Assembly: GCA_003158745.1 (NCBI GenBank)
Contig: PMLC01000079.1
Location: 1-64,000 of the forward strand
Length of the DNA stretch: 64,000 bases
DNA from: Acidobacteriota bacterium
GTDB lineage: Bacteria; Acidobacteriota; Thermoanaerobaculia; Thermoanaerobaculales; Thermoanaerobaculaceae
Reading direction: 5' to 3'
Positions 47,763 through 56,978 of this stretch are shown here, piece after piece (the first letter of the stretch is position 1; every line of letters begins with the position of its first letter). The notes under the pieces were generated by a model. The model saw only the letters and a list, made by a program, of their open reading frames with translations. It did no database searches and had not been told where the DNA came from. Both the position numbers and the translations under genes were made by a program.

Positions 47763-48449
47763 TCAAGGTGTGAAGAGGAATCTCTTGGTCTTGATGGTGC
47801 GCGGGACGAATACGCCGATGAGCTGGTTCTCCAGCGCGAAGAGGTTCGAGAACATACCTGCAAACTCGTCGAAGTTGCGCTCCGGTTTTTCCTGGAAGTC
47901 CTTCAACGGTTGCGTGAAGACCTGGGCACCGGTGCGAGCGTCGTAGACGTTCAGGAGGATGTCGTAACTGAAACCGGTTTGCTCGACCATTCTCTGGCGG
48001 TAGTACTTCCGCCCGTCGATCGGGGACTCGTACTCCTCGGTCTTCATCCCGCTGCGGTCCTGGACCTGAAAATCGATCGAGCCGGCGACGATGTAATCGG
48101 CGCCGCTCCTCGTGCCGAGATCCCGCCAGAATTCGGCGTCTTTGGACAGGCGCAGCGGGTCCGAGGTCGGCGTGCGGACCCCCTCGATCGCGGGGACCAG
48201 CATGAACTTGCTCTCCTTGCGCAACAGCTTGCGGATGTAGCGTTCAAATTCCGCGGCGACATCGAAGGCAAGCTCTTGCGCCTTTTCATCACCCTTGCGC
48301 TCGCGCACGAACGGCCCGACGTAGAGCTTCTCGTGGCCGGTGAGCGCCAGCTTGGAACGCACGGGGAGCGCCAGCTCGACCTCCCGCACGCCCGCGGACA
48401 CCGCTGAAGCGACAGCGAACAAAGCGAGAGCGAGCCTAGTGGGGCGCAT
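47763..48449 (-). CDS. Exported CsgG/FlgO-like protein
   Basis: The 228-residue protein has a signal peptide (MRPTRLALALFAVASAVSAG) without a lipobox cysteine. The body alternates beta strands and helices: LYVGPFVRERKGDEK, FDVAAEFERYIRKLLRKESKFMLV, SGADYIVAGSIDFQV and YDILLNVYDARTGAQVFTQ, the layout of CsgG-type periplasmic/outer-membrane proteins. Family identity is tentative. It overlaps the upstream TPR gene by 14 bp and lies 12 bp upstream of the barrel protein, in a three-gene envelope operon. Confidence 0.7.
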   Translation of the reverse strand: MRPTRLALALFAVASAVSAGVREVELALPVRSKLALTGHEKLYVGPFVRERKGDEKAQELAFDVAAEFERYIRKLLRKESKFMLVPAIEGVRTPTSDPLRLSKDAEFWRDLGTRSGADYIVAGSIDFQVQDRSGMKTEEYESPIDGRKYYRQRMVEQTGFSYDILLNVYDARTGAQVFTQPLKDFQEKPERNFDEFAGMFSNLFALENQLIGVFVPRTIKTKRFLFTP

Positions 48450-48810
48450 CGTTGGTTTCCTTCGGCTTCACACCCTTGGCGTAGCTGGTGTAGAACTCGG
48501 CGAAGCGGGCGTAGTTGCGGCGCAGCGGTGTCGGCTTCGACCCGGTCTGAAGCGCCTGCTTGTAGGTGGCAAGCGCCTCGTCGTAGCGGCCGAGCGCCTC
48601 GAGCGCCACCGCCAGGTTGTTCAGGACCTCAGGGCCGGAAGGCTCGATCGCCTGCGCGCTCTGGAAACGGAACAACGCCTCCTGCCAGTAGTTTCGCTGC
48701 GCAGCGCGAACCCCCTCACGCATCTCGGCGTGAGCTTGCGCGTGCGCTCCGCTGCTGGCACAGCCTACGGAGATGATCATGGCCGCCAGGACTCCCAACG
48801 CCAAGCGCAT
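48436..48810 (-). CDS. TPR lipoprotein
   Basis: The 124-residue protein has a lipoprotein signal (MRLALGVLAAMIISVGCAS, Cys at about residue 17) and then about two tetratricopeptide repeats (NYWQEALFRFQSAQAIEPSG; PEVLNNLAVALEALGRYDEALATYKQAL). It probably scaffolds an outer-membrane or periplasmic complex with the two downstream gene products. A perfect TATAAT stands 24 nt upstream of the ATG. Confidence 0.85.
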   Translation of the reverse strand: MRLALGVLAAMIISVGCASSGAHAQAHAEMREGVRAAQRNYWQEALFRFQSAQAIEPSGPEVLNNLAVALEALGRYDEALATYKQALQTGSKPTPLRRNYARFAEFYTSYAKGVKPKETNDAPH

Positions 48811-48832
48811 AGCACCCCCGAGAATGCAAGGC

Positions 48833-48839
48833 TATTATA
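48833..48839. promoter_or_regulatory. Symmetric divergent -10 element (TATTATA/TATAATA)
   Basis: CTATTATAG gives TATTAT on the plus strand (toward dprA) and a perfect TATAAT on the minus strand (toward the TPR lipoprotein). It is the same 7-bp symmetric arrangement as at 31294-31300. The -35 regions are weak in both directions. Confidence 0.55.
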
Positions 48840-48879
48840 GGCTTCGCCGGAGGGTCTCATTCCCAATTCTCGTCTCGCT

Positions 48880-49875
48880 TTGGCGTGTGTCGTTGCTCAC
48901 CCTGACGGAGGCCGAACGGCCCGTGATGTCGGTCGGGCGCTCCTCGCGCTCGACGCATCCGATGCCGACCCGGCCGTCTGGGACGCTCTCGCCAACCGTG
49001 TGTCGGCGGTCGAACAGACCCTGGCCGCGCTCGGGTGGCGATGGGTCCCATTTACCGATCCCGACTTTCCTCCCCGCCTCTCGACCGTGTCGGACCCGCC
49101 TCTCGGTCTGTTTGTGCGCGGCACGCTCCCAACCGATCACACCGTGGCGCTGGTGGGCGCTCGGCGTGCGACATCGTACGGGCGAGAGGTTGCCGAGTAC
49201 CTCGGGAGGGAGCTCGCCCTCGCCGGTGTGGCGGTCGTCTCCGGAATGGCCCGCGGGGTCGATGGGTCGGCGCACCGCGGCTCTCTGGCCGTAGGCGGAA
49301 GAACGGTTGCAGTCTGGGGCGCCGGGCCCGACCGGGTCTACCCGCCGGAGCACGCCGACCTTGCCGGGGAAATCGCCGCGCTGGGCTGCCTGGTCACCGA
49401 GTACCCGCCCGGGGCGCCGCCCCTCGGCCGCCACTTTCCGGAACGCAACCGGTTGATCGCGGGGCTGGTCGAAGCCGTCGTTGTGATCGAAGCCGACGAG
49501 CGATCGGGGGCTTTGATCACGGCGCGCCTCGCCCTCGACGAGGGGCGCGACGTGCTCGCGGTTCCGGGCTCGGTGTTCTCGCGCCTCTCGGCAGGGCCGA
49601 ACGGGCTCCTGCGCGCGGGCGCTGCTCCCGTGCTCTGCGCCGACGATGTGCTCGCCGCGGTGGGATTGCCGCCGCGGAGGCCAGCGCCTGGCGGCGAGGA
49701 GCCGGAGATCCTGGCCCTGATCCCGGCCGGCGAACCGATCACGGTGGATCGCCTTGCTGCGGCGAGCGGCAAACCCATAGCAGGAGTGCTCGAGGCGCTT
49801 CTGCTCCTGGAACTCGCCGGGCGGGTCGTCCGCGAGGCAGACGGGCGTTTTCGCCGCTGCCACGCCCACCCTTAA
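48880..49875 (+). CDS. dprA: DNA-processing protein DprA
   Basis: Loads RecA on incoming single-stranded DNA during natural transformation. The 331-residue Rossmann-like core has VALVGARRATSYGREVAEYL, VVSGMARGVDGSAHRGSL, PPLGRHFPERNRLIAGL and SGALITARLALDEGRDVLAVPGS, plus a C-terminal winged-helix (DML1-like) domain (about residues 265-325). The start (TTG 48880) is uncertain: the N-terminal SAM-like region is short. Head of the conserved dprA-topA-trmFO-xerC-hslVU order; convergent with the lipoprotein gene. Confidence 0.92.
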   Translation: MACVVAHPDGGRTARDVGRALLALDASDADPAVWDALANRVSAVEQTLAALGWRWVPFTDPDFPPRLSTVSDPPLGLFVRGTLPTDHTVALVGARRATSYGREVAEYLGRELALAGVAVVSGMARGVDGSAHRGSLAVGGRTVAVWGAGPDRVYPPEHADLAGEIAALGCLVTEYPPGAPPLGRHFPERNRLIAGLVEAVVVIEADERSGALITARLALDEGRDVLAVPGSVFSRLSAGPNGLLRAGAAPVLCADDVLAAVGLPPRRPAPGGEEPEILALIPAGEPITVDRLAAASGKPIAGVLEALLLLELAGRVVREADGRFRRCHAHP

Positions 49876-50471
49876 GTCTCACCCAGCCTGAATGGGATTC
49901 GCACTTTGCTCTCCAGGAGGTCGAGGCGGAGTTCGTACGCTCCGGCCTGAACCCCACCTGGAACGAAGAAGCAGAGGCGCCCCGACGCGACCTCGAGGTC
50001 GTTAACCCAAACCGAGTCGAACGCGAGTCCCGTCCCGGGGGCGACGAGGAAGTTGAGGCTCTTTGGCTTGCGGCTGATGAAGTAGTCGAGGGGCTCGGAT
50101 GCGACGTCGGCCCGGGCCAGCGCGGCGGCAAGCTGCGGATACGCCTGCCCAAACTCCACCTGAGTGGCGAGCGGAACGATCTCCCCGCTTGGGATGCGGA
50201 TGGCGATCTTCTCGCGCTTCAATTCGACCGAGGTGCGACCGGTCCCGGTGACCGCCACATCGAGAAACAGCCACTCCTCGCCGAGGCGGAGGTCGGCGAC
50301 ACGGTAGCTCACGGCGGCCTCCACCTCGGGGCCGGCGTAGCGGAGAACGGTCCTGCCGACGCGGTCCACGCCAGGGGTTCCAGTGGGTGTCGCCGATCTG
50401 CAACCAGCGAGGGTGATCATCAAGACCACCGTGCCGAGAGCCACAACGGTTGTGAGAGCTGATCGCCTCAT
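49872..50471 (-). CDS. Lipoprotein of unknown function
   Basis: The 199-residue protein has a clear lipobox, VVLMITLAGCRS (Cys at about residue 24). The remainder is a beta-rich domain (VEAAVSYRVADLRLGEEWLFLDVAV, SVELKREKIAIRIPSGEIVPL) that I do not recognise. ATG 50471 has GGAGGAAGT directly upstream. It is inserted on the opposite strand between dprA and topA; its stop overlaps that of dprA. Confidence 0.78.
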   Translation of the reverse strand: MRRSALTTVVALGTVVLMITLAGCRSATPTGTPGVDRVGRTVLRYAGPEVEAAVSYRVADLRLGEEWLFLDVAVTGTGRTSVELKREKIAIRIPSGEIVPLATQVEFGQAYPQLAAALARADVASEPLDYFISRKPKSLNFLVAPGTGLAFDSVWVNDLEVASGRLCFFVPGGVQAGAYELRLDLLESKVRIPFRLGET

Positions 50472-50681
50472 ACTTCCTCCCTGCCGCCAAGTCCGGCGTT
50501 CTGCAATTAGCCTACCGCACAGCAAGGGATGTGCCATCACCGGTGTCCGGGTAATGGCCCCGTCGCCGCTCGCTGCGACCACCAGATCGTACCGCAAAGG
50601 GACGTGTTGTCACCACGGATGGACAGGCGCGGCGTCCGGCCCCTCTTGACAGCGCTGCTAGAGTGCACCCCCGGAGGAAGC

Positions 50682-53081
50682 GTGGCTGATTCGCTTGTCA
50701 TCGTGGAGTCCCCCGCCAAGGCGCGGACGCTGGGTCGGTACCTCGGTAAGGGATATTCCGTCGTGGCTTCTGTTGGCCACGTGCGCGATCTGCCGAAGAA
50801 CGACCTCGGGATCGACATCGAACACGGGTTCGAGCCGATCTATGAAGCACTGCCGGCGAAGCGCAAGGTCATTGCCGAAATTCAAGCAGCGGCCGAGCGC
50901 GCGGAAAGGGTGCTGCTCGCAACCGACCCTGACCGCGAGGGCGAGGCGATCGGGTGGCACCTCGCGGAGCTCCTCGGACGCACCGGCAAGCCCGTGGAGC
51001 GGGTCCTCTTTCACGAGATCACAAAACGCGCCGTTGTCGAGGCGCTCGCCCATCCCCGCCCTCTCGACCAGCGCCTCATCGACGCACAGCAAGCTCGGCG
51101 GGTGCTCGACCGGCTGATGGGCTACAGGCTCTCCCCGCTGCTGTGGGACAAGGTCAAGCGGGGGCTGTCGGCCGGGCGGGTCCAATCGGTCGCCCTCAAG
51201 ATGATCTGCGACCGCGAGGCCGAGATCGAGGCATTCGTCCCGGAAGAGTACTGGCACCTCGACGCACATCTGGCCGCATCGCTCCCACCCACCTTCGTGG
51301 CGCGTCTGGCGCAACGCGAAGGCAAGAAGTTCGCGGTCCACGACGGCGAGACTGCGGCGGCCGTCAAGACCGAGGTCGAAGGCGACCGCTTCGTTGTCGC
51401 CAAGGTCAGCAAGCGGCGCCGGCAGCAGAAGGCTGCCCCTCCCTTTGTGACGGCCAAGCTGCAGCAGGCCGCGTACAAGCGCCACCACTACCCGGTCCGG
51501 AGGACCATGCAGCTCGCCCAGAAGCTCTACGAGGGCGTCGACCTTGGTGGCGGGGAGAGGGTCGGCCTGATCACCTACATGCGCACCGACTCCATGCGAG
51601 TTGCCGCCGAGGCGCTGGCTGCCGTTCGCGATATGATCGCCGCCCAGTACGGCGCCGAGTTCCTCCCTGAAAAGCCTAACTTCTTCAAGAACCGCTCGGA
51701 GGCGCAGGACGCCCACGAGGCGATCCGGCCGACAGATCCGGCTCGTACCCCGGAGTCGGTGGCCCGTAACCTATCCGCCGACGAGCTCAAGCTGTACACG
51801 CTGATCTGGCAACGTTTCGTCGCCTCGCAGATGACACCGGCACAGTTCGACGTCACCGACGTGCTCGTCGAGGTTGGGCGCTACGGTTTCAAGGCCCGCG
51901 GCGAGATCGAGGTGGAGGCAGGCTTCCTCCGCGTCTATCGCGAGGAGGAGGACCAGCAGGTGGGCGACAAGCCGGCCCAGGAGCAGGAGGACGAGGAACC
52001 GACCTCTAGGCGCCTGCCGGCACTGACCGTGGGTGAGACGCTCACACTTGAAGATCTCGCCTCTACGCAGAAGTTCACCCAGCCACCGCCCCGCTTCACC
52101 GAGTCCACGCTGGTCAAGGTCTTGGAGGAAAACGGCATCGGGCGCCCGTCGACATACGCCCAGATCATTGCGACGATCTCCGACCGCTCATACGTCGAGC
52201 GCCAGAAGGGGACGTTCTTCCCCACCGAGCTCGGCAAGCTGGTCAACCGCCTCTTAATCGGCTCTTTCGGCGACCTCATCAACGAGACGTACACGGCGCG
52301 GATGGAGGAGGAGCTGGACGCCATCGCCGAGGGCAAGCTCGATTGGCACAAGGCGATCGCGCGTTTCTGGGCCTCATTCACCGCCGACCTCGAGCGGGCG
52401 AAGGCCGAGATGACCTCGGTGAAGCATGAGGGCGTTGCCACCGACCAGACCTGCCCGACGTGCGGCGCTCCAATGCTGCTTCGCTTCGGTCGGTACGGCG
52501 AGTACCTTGCCTGCTCCAACTACCCGACGTGCAAGACAACCCGCGAACCCGGCACTCCGGGCATCACCGACGAGATCCCGTTGTGCCCCGAATGCAACGC
52601 CCCCATGGTCCTCAAGCGCTCGCGGTTCGGGCAGTTCTGGGCTTGCTCGCGCTACCCCGAGTGCAAGGGGATTCGCAAGCTCGTCACCGGCAAGGCCAGC
52701 CCCAACACGCCCAGCGGCGTGACCTGCCCCGAGTGCGGTGAAGGCGAAATCGTCGAGAAGCGCTCCCGGCGTGGACGCTCCTTCTGGGGGTGCAACCGCT
52801 ACCCAAAGTGCTCGTTCACGCTGCCGGTCAAGCCGGTGCTCCACCCCTGCCCATCGTGCGGGGCTCCCTTCGTGATGGAGAAGAAGACGGTGCGGCGCGG
52901 CGTCGAGTGGGTATGCGCGAAGGACGAGTGCGGGTTCCGCGGTCCGGCCGAAGGCGAGCCGACCACCGGCGACGCCCAGCCGGCAGCGGCCGCGGAAGGG
53001 AATGCGAAGCCCGCCGCGATCCGGCCCCCGAAGGTCACGGCTCGCAAGCCCGCGAAGGGGCGAAAACCGCGCACGAAGTGA
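50682..53081 (+). CDS. topA: DNA topoisomerase I
   Basis: Type IA enzyme that relaxes negative supercoils, 799 residues. The TOPRIM domain starts SLVIVESPAKARTLGRYLG and has ATDPDREGEAIGWHL; the active-site tyrosine is in GLITYMRTDSMRV (about residue 300). The C-terminus has four Cys4 zinc ribbons, each beginning CPxC, then a basic Ala/Pro/Lys tail. GTG 50682 with GGAGGAAGC upstream is the start. The stop overlaps trmFO (GTGA). Confidence 0.96.
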   Translation: MADSLVIVESPAKARTLGRYLGKGYSVVASVGHVRDLPKNDLGIDIEHGFEPIYEALPAKRKVIAEIQAAAERAERVLLATDPDREGEAIGWHLAELLGRTGKPVERVLFHEITKRAVVEALAHPRPLDQRLIDAQQARRVLDRLMGYRLSPLLWDKVKRGLSAGRVQSVALKMICDREAEIEAFVPEEYWHLDAHLAASLPPTFVARLAQREGKKFAVHDGETAAAVKTEVEGDRFVVAKVSKRRRQQKAAPPFVTAKLQQAAYKRHHYPVRRTMQLAQKLYEGVDLGGGERVGLITYMRTDSMRVAAEALAAVRDMIAAQYGAEFLPEKPNFFKNRSEAQDAHEAIRPTDPARTPESVARNLSADELKLYTLIWQRFVASQMTPAQFDVTDVLVEVGRYGFKARGEIEVEAGFLRVYREEEDQQVGDKPAQEQEDEEPTSRRLPALTVGETLTLEDLASTQKFTQPPPRFTESTLVKVLEENGIGRPSTYAQIIATISDRSYVERQKGTFFPTELGKLVNRLLIGSFGDLINETYTARMEEELDAIAEGKLDWHKAIARFWASFTADLERAKAEMTSVKHEGVATDQTCPTCGAPMLLRFGRYGEYLACSNYPTCKTTREPGTPGITDEIPLCPECNAPMVLKRSRFGQFWACSRYPECKGIRKLVTGKASPNTPSGVTCPECGEGEIVEKRSRRGRSFWGCNRYPKCSFTLPVKPVLHPCPSCGAPFVMEKKTVRRGVEWVCAKDECGFRGPAEGEPTTGDAQPAAAAEGNAKPAAIRPPKVTARKPAKGRKPRTK

Positions 53082-54436
53082 CTGAGCCCGTGACGGTGGT
53101 TGGTGGCGGTCTGGCAGGGTGCGAGGCTGCTTGGCAGCTTGCCTCGGCAGGCGTGGCCGTGCGCCTGTTCGAGATGCGCCCAGGCGTATCGACGCCCGCG
53201 CACCGTACCGGCGACCTCGCTGAGCTCGTGTGCTCAAACTCCCTGCGCTCAGACAACCCCGAGAACGCCGTCGGTCTGCTCAAGCGGGAGATGCAATCAA
53301 TGGGCTCGGTGATCCTGGCTGCCGCAAGGGTCGCCGCTCTCCCCGCGGGGGACGCACTGGCGGTCGACCGCGAGGTGTTTGCCGCTGGCGTCCAGGGGGC
53401 GATCGGGAGCCACCCGTTGATCACGGTCGCGCGGGAGGAGGTGCGCACGGTGCCCGACGGCCCTGCGATCATCGCATCCGGTCCTCTCACGGCACCCGCC
53501 CTCCTCGAATCGCTCTCGACTCTGCTTGGCGAGGGCTCGCTCTCCTTCTTCGACGCGATCGCTCCAGTCGTCGCTGCGGACTCGCTGGAGATGGGAAGAC
53601 TGTTCCGCGCGTCGCGCTACGGCAAGGGCGGGGACGACTACCTCAACGCGCCGATGGACCGCGAGGCGTATTTGAGGTTCGTGGACGCTCTGCGTGCCGC
53701 GGACAAGGTTCCCGAGAGGGAGTTCGAGCGCGACGTCCCGTACTTCGAAGGATGCCTGCCGATCGAGGTGATGGCCGACCGGGGGATCGACACCCTCCGG
53801 TACGGTCCGATGAAGCCGGTGGGGTTGCCGGACCCTGCCACTGGGCGTCACGCGTACGCCGTGGTTCAGCTCCGTCGCGACGACCTGGCCGCGTCGCATT
53901 GGAACCTCGTGGGCTTCCAGACCCGGATGACGTTCGCTTCGCAGCAACAGGTGTTCCGCACGATCCCAGGCCTCGAGAACGCTCGCTTCGTGCGGCTCGG
54001 CATGATCCACCGCAACACGTTCATTTGCGCCCCGAAGCACCTCGACGCGCAGCTCCGCCTGAAGGTCCGACCCTCGGTGCGCCTCGCCGGACAGCTCACC
54101 GGCGTTGAGGGGTACGTCGAATCTGCGGCGATGGGCCTCCTGGCCGGGTTGTCGCTCGCATCCGAGCTGCGTGGGCTGGAGCTTGGGCCCCCCCCGCCGT
54201 GGACCGCACACGGCGGGCTCGTGCGCCACCTCACCGAACGCCCGCCGCACCGGTTTCAGCCCGCCAACGCGGCCTGGGGGCTGATGAGCGAACCGATGGT
54301 CGAGCTGCCGCGGGAGAAGGGTCAACGCCGCAAGGCCGCTGCGGCCGCTGCACTCGAGGCAATCGCCGTGTGGCGCGCCGCGGTCGGATGGGTGGTCCCT
54401 GTCATTTCCCCCGACCTTCTCGGGCACCGGGCGTAG
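53078..54436 (+). CDS. trmFO: tRNA uracil-54 methyltransferase (folate/FAD-dependent)
   Basis: Uses methylenetetrahydrofolate and FADH2 to form m5U54 in tRNA. The 452-residue product starts with the FAD motif VTVVGGGLAGCEAAWQLA and keeps EMRPGVSTPAHRTGDLAELVCSNSLRS, LMSEPMVELP and the conserved YFEGCLPIEVMADRG containing the catalytic cysteine region. The GTG start overlaps the topA stop. The topA-trmFO adjacency matches the topA-gid pair of Firmicutes. Confidence 0.95.
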   Translation: MTEPVTVVGGGLAGCEAAWQLASAGVAVRLFEMRPGVSTPAHRTGDLAELVCSNSLRSDNPENAVGLLKREMQSMGSVILAAARVAALPAGDALAVDREVFAAGVQGAIGSHPLITVAREEVRTVPDGPAIIASGPLTAPALLESLSTLLGEGSLSFFDAIAPVVAADSLEMGRLFRASRYGKGGDDYLNAPMDREAYLRFVDALRAADKVPEREFERDVPYFEGCLPIEVMADRGIDTLRYGPMKPVGLPDPATGRHAYAVVQLRRDDLAASHWNLVGFQTRMTFASQQQVFRTIPGLENARFVRLGMIHRNTFICAPKHLDAQLRLKVRPSVRLAGQLTGVEGYVESAAMGLLAGLSLASELRGLELGPPPPWTAHGGLVRHLTERPPHRFQPANAAWGLMSEPMVELPREKGQRRKAAAAAALEAIAVWRAAVGWVVPVISPDLLGHRA

Positions 54437-54518
54437 GGGACGGATGAAGCGTGGCCGTTGGTCGGTCGTAGCGGCCGCCCGCCGGGCGGCCGGCCGTTCG
54501 GTGAGAAGGACCTCCGGT

Positions 54519-55067
54519 TCAGGGCGCTGCGAGCCTGCGGAGTGCGGCAACTTCGGAGGCAGTGAGCTCACGCCCCTCGCCCTGGTAAAGATCGCCAAGT
54601 TCGACGGGACCGACCGCGGTCCGGACAAGTCGCCTGACCTTGAACCCCGCCGCGAGGAACAGACGCCGGATCTCGCGGTTGCGCCCCTCGTGGAGCACAA
54701 CCTCGAATCGGGTTCCGCCGCGGGGCGCCTTGCCGAGGTGGCGCACCTCGACGGGGAGCACCGGCTGCCCTTTGATCAGGAATCCGCCGCGGCGCATCCC
54801 TTCCAAATCCTGGTCACCTGGGAAGCCCTCGACGGCCACAAGGTAGGTCTTGGCGACGGCTCCCGGGTCCATCAGGCGCTGCGCGAATCGGGAGTCGTCG
54901 CAGAACAGGAGCAGCCCTTCGGAGTCCCTGTCGAGGCGACCAACCGCAAACCAGTCGCGGTAGTCGGCGGGCAGGAGATCAAAAACGGTGTTCGCGCCAC
55001 CCTCTTGGACCCGCGAAACGACGACCCTGCGCGGCTTGTTGAAGGCAAAGAGCCTCGGCAGGTTCAG
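54519..55067 (-). CDS. RluE-like rRNA pseudouridine synthase (CTG start?)
   Basis: About 182 residues of the RsuA/RluB/RluE group without the S4 domain: RLFAFNKPRRVVVSRV, the catalytic-loop motif FAVGRLDRDSEGLLLF, LHEGRNREIRRLF and a final VGPVELGDL. It most resembles RluE, which modifies 23S rRNA near the peptidyl-transferase centre. No ATG, GTG or TTG lies between the asnB stop and the conserved start. CTG 55067 (overlapping the asnB stop as CTGA) or CTG 55061, 9 nt after AAGGAGG, are the candidates. The long ORF-track start is a shadow of asnB. Confidence 0.83.
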   Translation of the reverse strand: MNLPRLFAFNKPRRVVVSRVQEGGANTVFDLLPADYRDWFAVGRLDRDSEGLLLFCDDSRFAQRLMDPGAVAKTYLVAVEGFPGDQDLEGMRRGGFLIKGQPVLPVEVRHLGKAPRGGTRFEVVLHEGRNREIRRLFLAAGFKVRRLVRTAVGPVELGDLYQGEGRELTASEVAALRRLAAP

Positions 55068-56893
55068 ATCCCTCCTTCTGGTCGGAACGCGGTGTCGTAG
55101 AGCCGCCGGGCCCACCCCCGCATCGCAAAGTCGCTCCCCTTCGAGCCGGGCTTGTCGCCGAGCACCCACTGCCTGAGCGGGACGGAGAAGCCCGTCTTCG
55201 GGCGGGTGAAAACGGCGCGCGGCAGAGGCTTGGAGGGACTCGCGGGCAGGTAGCGCTTGCGGTCGCCGCGTGCGTGCACCAGCAGCGGCGCCACCGCGCG
55301 CAGAAGGTGAGCCTCGACCAGCGGCACCCGCACCTCGAGCGAGTGCGCCATGCTTGCCCAGTCGATGTCGCGCAGGAGTTGGTCCTTCATGTAAAAGCGC
55401 GAGTCGAGCGCCACGACCCTCTCGAACGCCCTGCCCGGATCGGGATCGAGGCCTCGAGCGAACAGCGCGACCGGGTCGAGCCGTCGCATCCCCTCCCGTG
55501 CGACCTCCTCGCCGAGGATCTCGCCGAGCTCCCACGGCATGAACATCGCGCGCAGCACGAAGTACGCGTTCGGGTAGTCACGGCTGTACTTGATGACGGC
55601 TCCGCTCTTCGGGCTCACGCGTGCACTGCGCCTCGGGGCGAGCGCCCTGTACGCCGCCAGAACCGCGTCCCCGAGGAACGGGACGCGAGACGGGATGCCC
55701 CACATACGCACAGCGAGTGGCACCTTCCAGGACGTGAAGTAGCCGCCGAGGAGCTCGTCGCCACCCGTGCCGGAGAGCGCCACCTTGATTCCGACTTCCG
55801 CCACGGCGCGGCTCACGAAGTACGAGTTGACCGCGTCCACCGTAGGTTGGTCCATCGCCTCGATGACCTTTGGGAACTCCCGCTGAAACTCGTCCTTTGA
55901 GATCAGCCGCGTCGTGTGGTCGGTGCCGTAGTAGCGGGCGACCTCTTCCGCGAGCGGTGCCTCGTCGCGGACCGTGCCCTGGTACTCGGTGAAAGCGAGC
56001 GTCACCGTCTTCAGATCGGCGGCGCCCGCGTCGCGGGCGAGGCCGATGATCGAGGTCGAGTCGCGTCCGGACGAGAGGAACGCGCCGACCCGCACGTCCG
56101 AGACGAGGTGGTAACGGACCGAATCGAGAAACGCCTGCCGCATCCGCTCGACCCGTTCCTCTTCGGATACCCTGGCCGGATCGCGCACGGCCTCGGTGAG
56201 GATCTCCGCGATGGAGGCGTACGCCTGCGGCTCCGCCACCCCACGCCCGTCGACCCACGCGTAACTGCCCGCCGGGAGCGCCCGGATCGCCTCGTAGAGC
56301 GTGAACGGTTCCGGTACGGAGCCGCGCAGGAAGAAGCCGACCACACCGGCCGGGTCCTGGCGGTGCGAAACCCGACCGCCTGCCAGCAGGGCTTTTACTT
56401 GGGATGCGATCCGCACGGAGCCGGATCCCACGGTGTAGTACAGCGGCTTGACGCCGTAGAGATCGCGCGCGAGGAGCGTTCTCCCGGCCCTGATGTCGTA
56501 CAGCGCGAAGGCGAACATCCCGAGGAGGCGCGGGAGCATCTCGGTACCCAAGACGGCGTACAGCTCGAGGAGCACCTCGGTGTCGGACGTGCTGCGCAGA
56601 CCCGTGCCCCCGTCCGGCAGCAGCGACCGCAGCTCGTGGTAGTTGTAGATCTCGCCGTTGAAGACGATGACTCTCGTGCCATCCGCGCTGACCATCGGCT
56701 GGGCGCCCGTATCGGAGAGGTCGATGATGGCGAGGCGGCGGTGGCCAAGGCCCACGCGGCCGTCGGGAGAGAACCACTCGCCGCATCCGTCAGGCCCGCG
56801 GGAGGCCATCGAGTCACGAATCCGGAGGAGCTCCTCCCGATCCACGGCGGGTCCGCGGGTATCGAAGCTGCAGATGGCGGCGATTCCGCACAT
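55064..56893 (-). CDS. asnB: Asparagine synthase (glutamine-hydrolysing)
   Basis: The 609-residue product starts MCGIAAI, with the N-terminal nucleophile Cys2, the glutaminase loop (RGPDGCGEW, FNGEIYNYHEL) and a synthetase domain from about residue 240. The ATP-pyrophosphatase loop reads LSSGRDSTSI in place of LSGGLDSS, a tolerated variant in paralogs. The SGTGGDELLGGY motif is intact. It may make asparagine or amidate a cell-surface product. It is inserted, with the RluE-like gene, opposite to the trmFO-xerC direction. Confidence 0.92.
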   Translation of the reverse strand: MCGIAAICSFDTRGPAVDREELLRIRDSMASRGPDGCGEWFSPDGRVGLGHRRLAIIDLSDTGAQPMVSADGTRVIVFNGEIYNYHELRSLLPDGGTGLRSTSDTEVLLELYAVLGTEMLPRLLGMFAFALYDIRAGRTLLARDLYGVKPLYYTVGSGSVRIASQVKALLAGGRVSHRQDPAGVVGFFLRGSVPEPFTLYEAIRALPAGSYAWVDGRGVAEPQAYASIAEILTEAVRDPARVSEEERVERMRQAFLDSVRYHLVSDVRVGAFLSSGRDSTSIIGLARDAGAADLKTVTLAFTEYQGTVRDEAPLAEEVARYYGTDHTTRLISKDEFQREFPKVIEAMDQPTVDAVNSYFVSRAVAEVGIKVALSGTGGDELLGGYFTSWKVPLAVRMWGIPSRVPFLGDAVLAAYRALAPRRSARVSPKSGAVIKYSRDYPNAYFVLRAMFMPWELGEILGEEVAREGMRRLDPVALFARGLDPDPGRAFERVVALDSRFYMKDQLLRDIDWASMAHSLEVRVPLVEAHLLRAVAPLLVHARGDRKRYLPASPSKPLPRAVFTRPKTGFSVPLRQWVLGDKPGSKGSDFAMRGWARRLYDTAFRPEGGI

Positions 56894-56966
56894 GGCGAGT
56901 GGCGACCCCGCAGCGGCGAGGCTCGGGCCATTATCGGGTATCGCCGCGACCGGTCAAGCCGGAGGC

Positions 56967-56972
56967 TACAAT
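56967..56972 (+). promoter_or_regulatory. xerC -10 element (leaderless)
   Basis: TACAAT, six bases before GTG 56979. A GGAGG at 56961-56965 lies upstream of the -10 and would not be in the transcript, so it should not be read as a ribosome-binding site. Confidence 0.5.
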
Positions 56973-56978
56973 GCCGGC

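Noticed and set aside
56050-56080. Altered ATP loop (SSGRDST) in asnB as a sign of inactivation
   Set aside because: LSSGxDS variants occur in functional asparagine-synthase paralogs, and the rest of the site, including SGTGGDE and Cys2, is intact.
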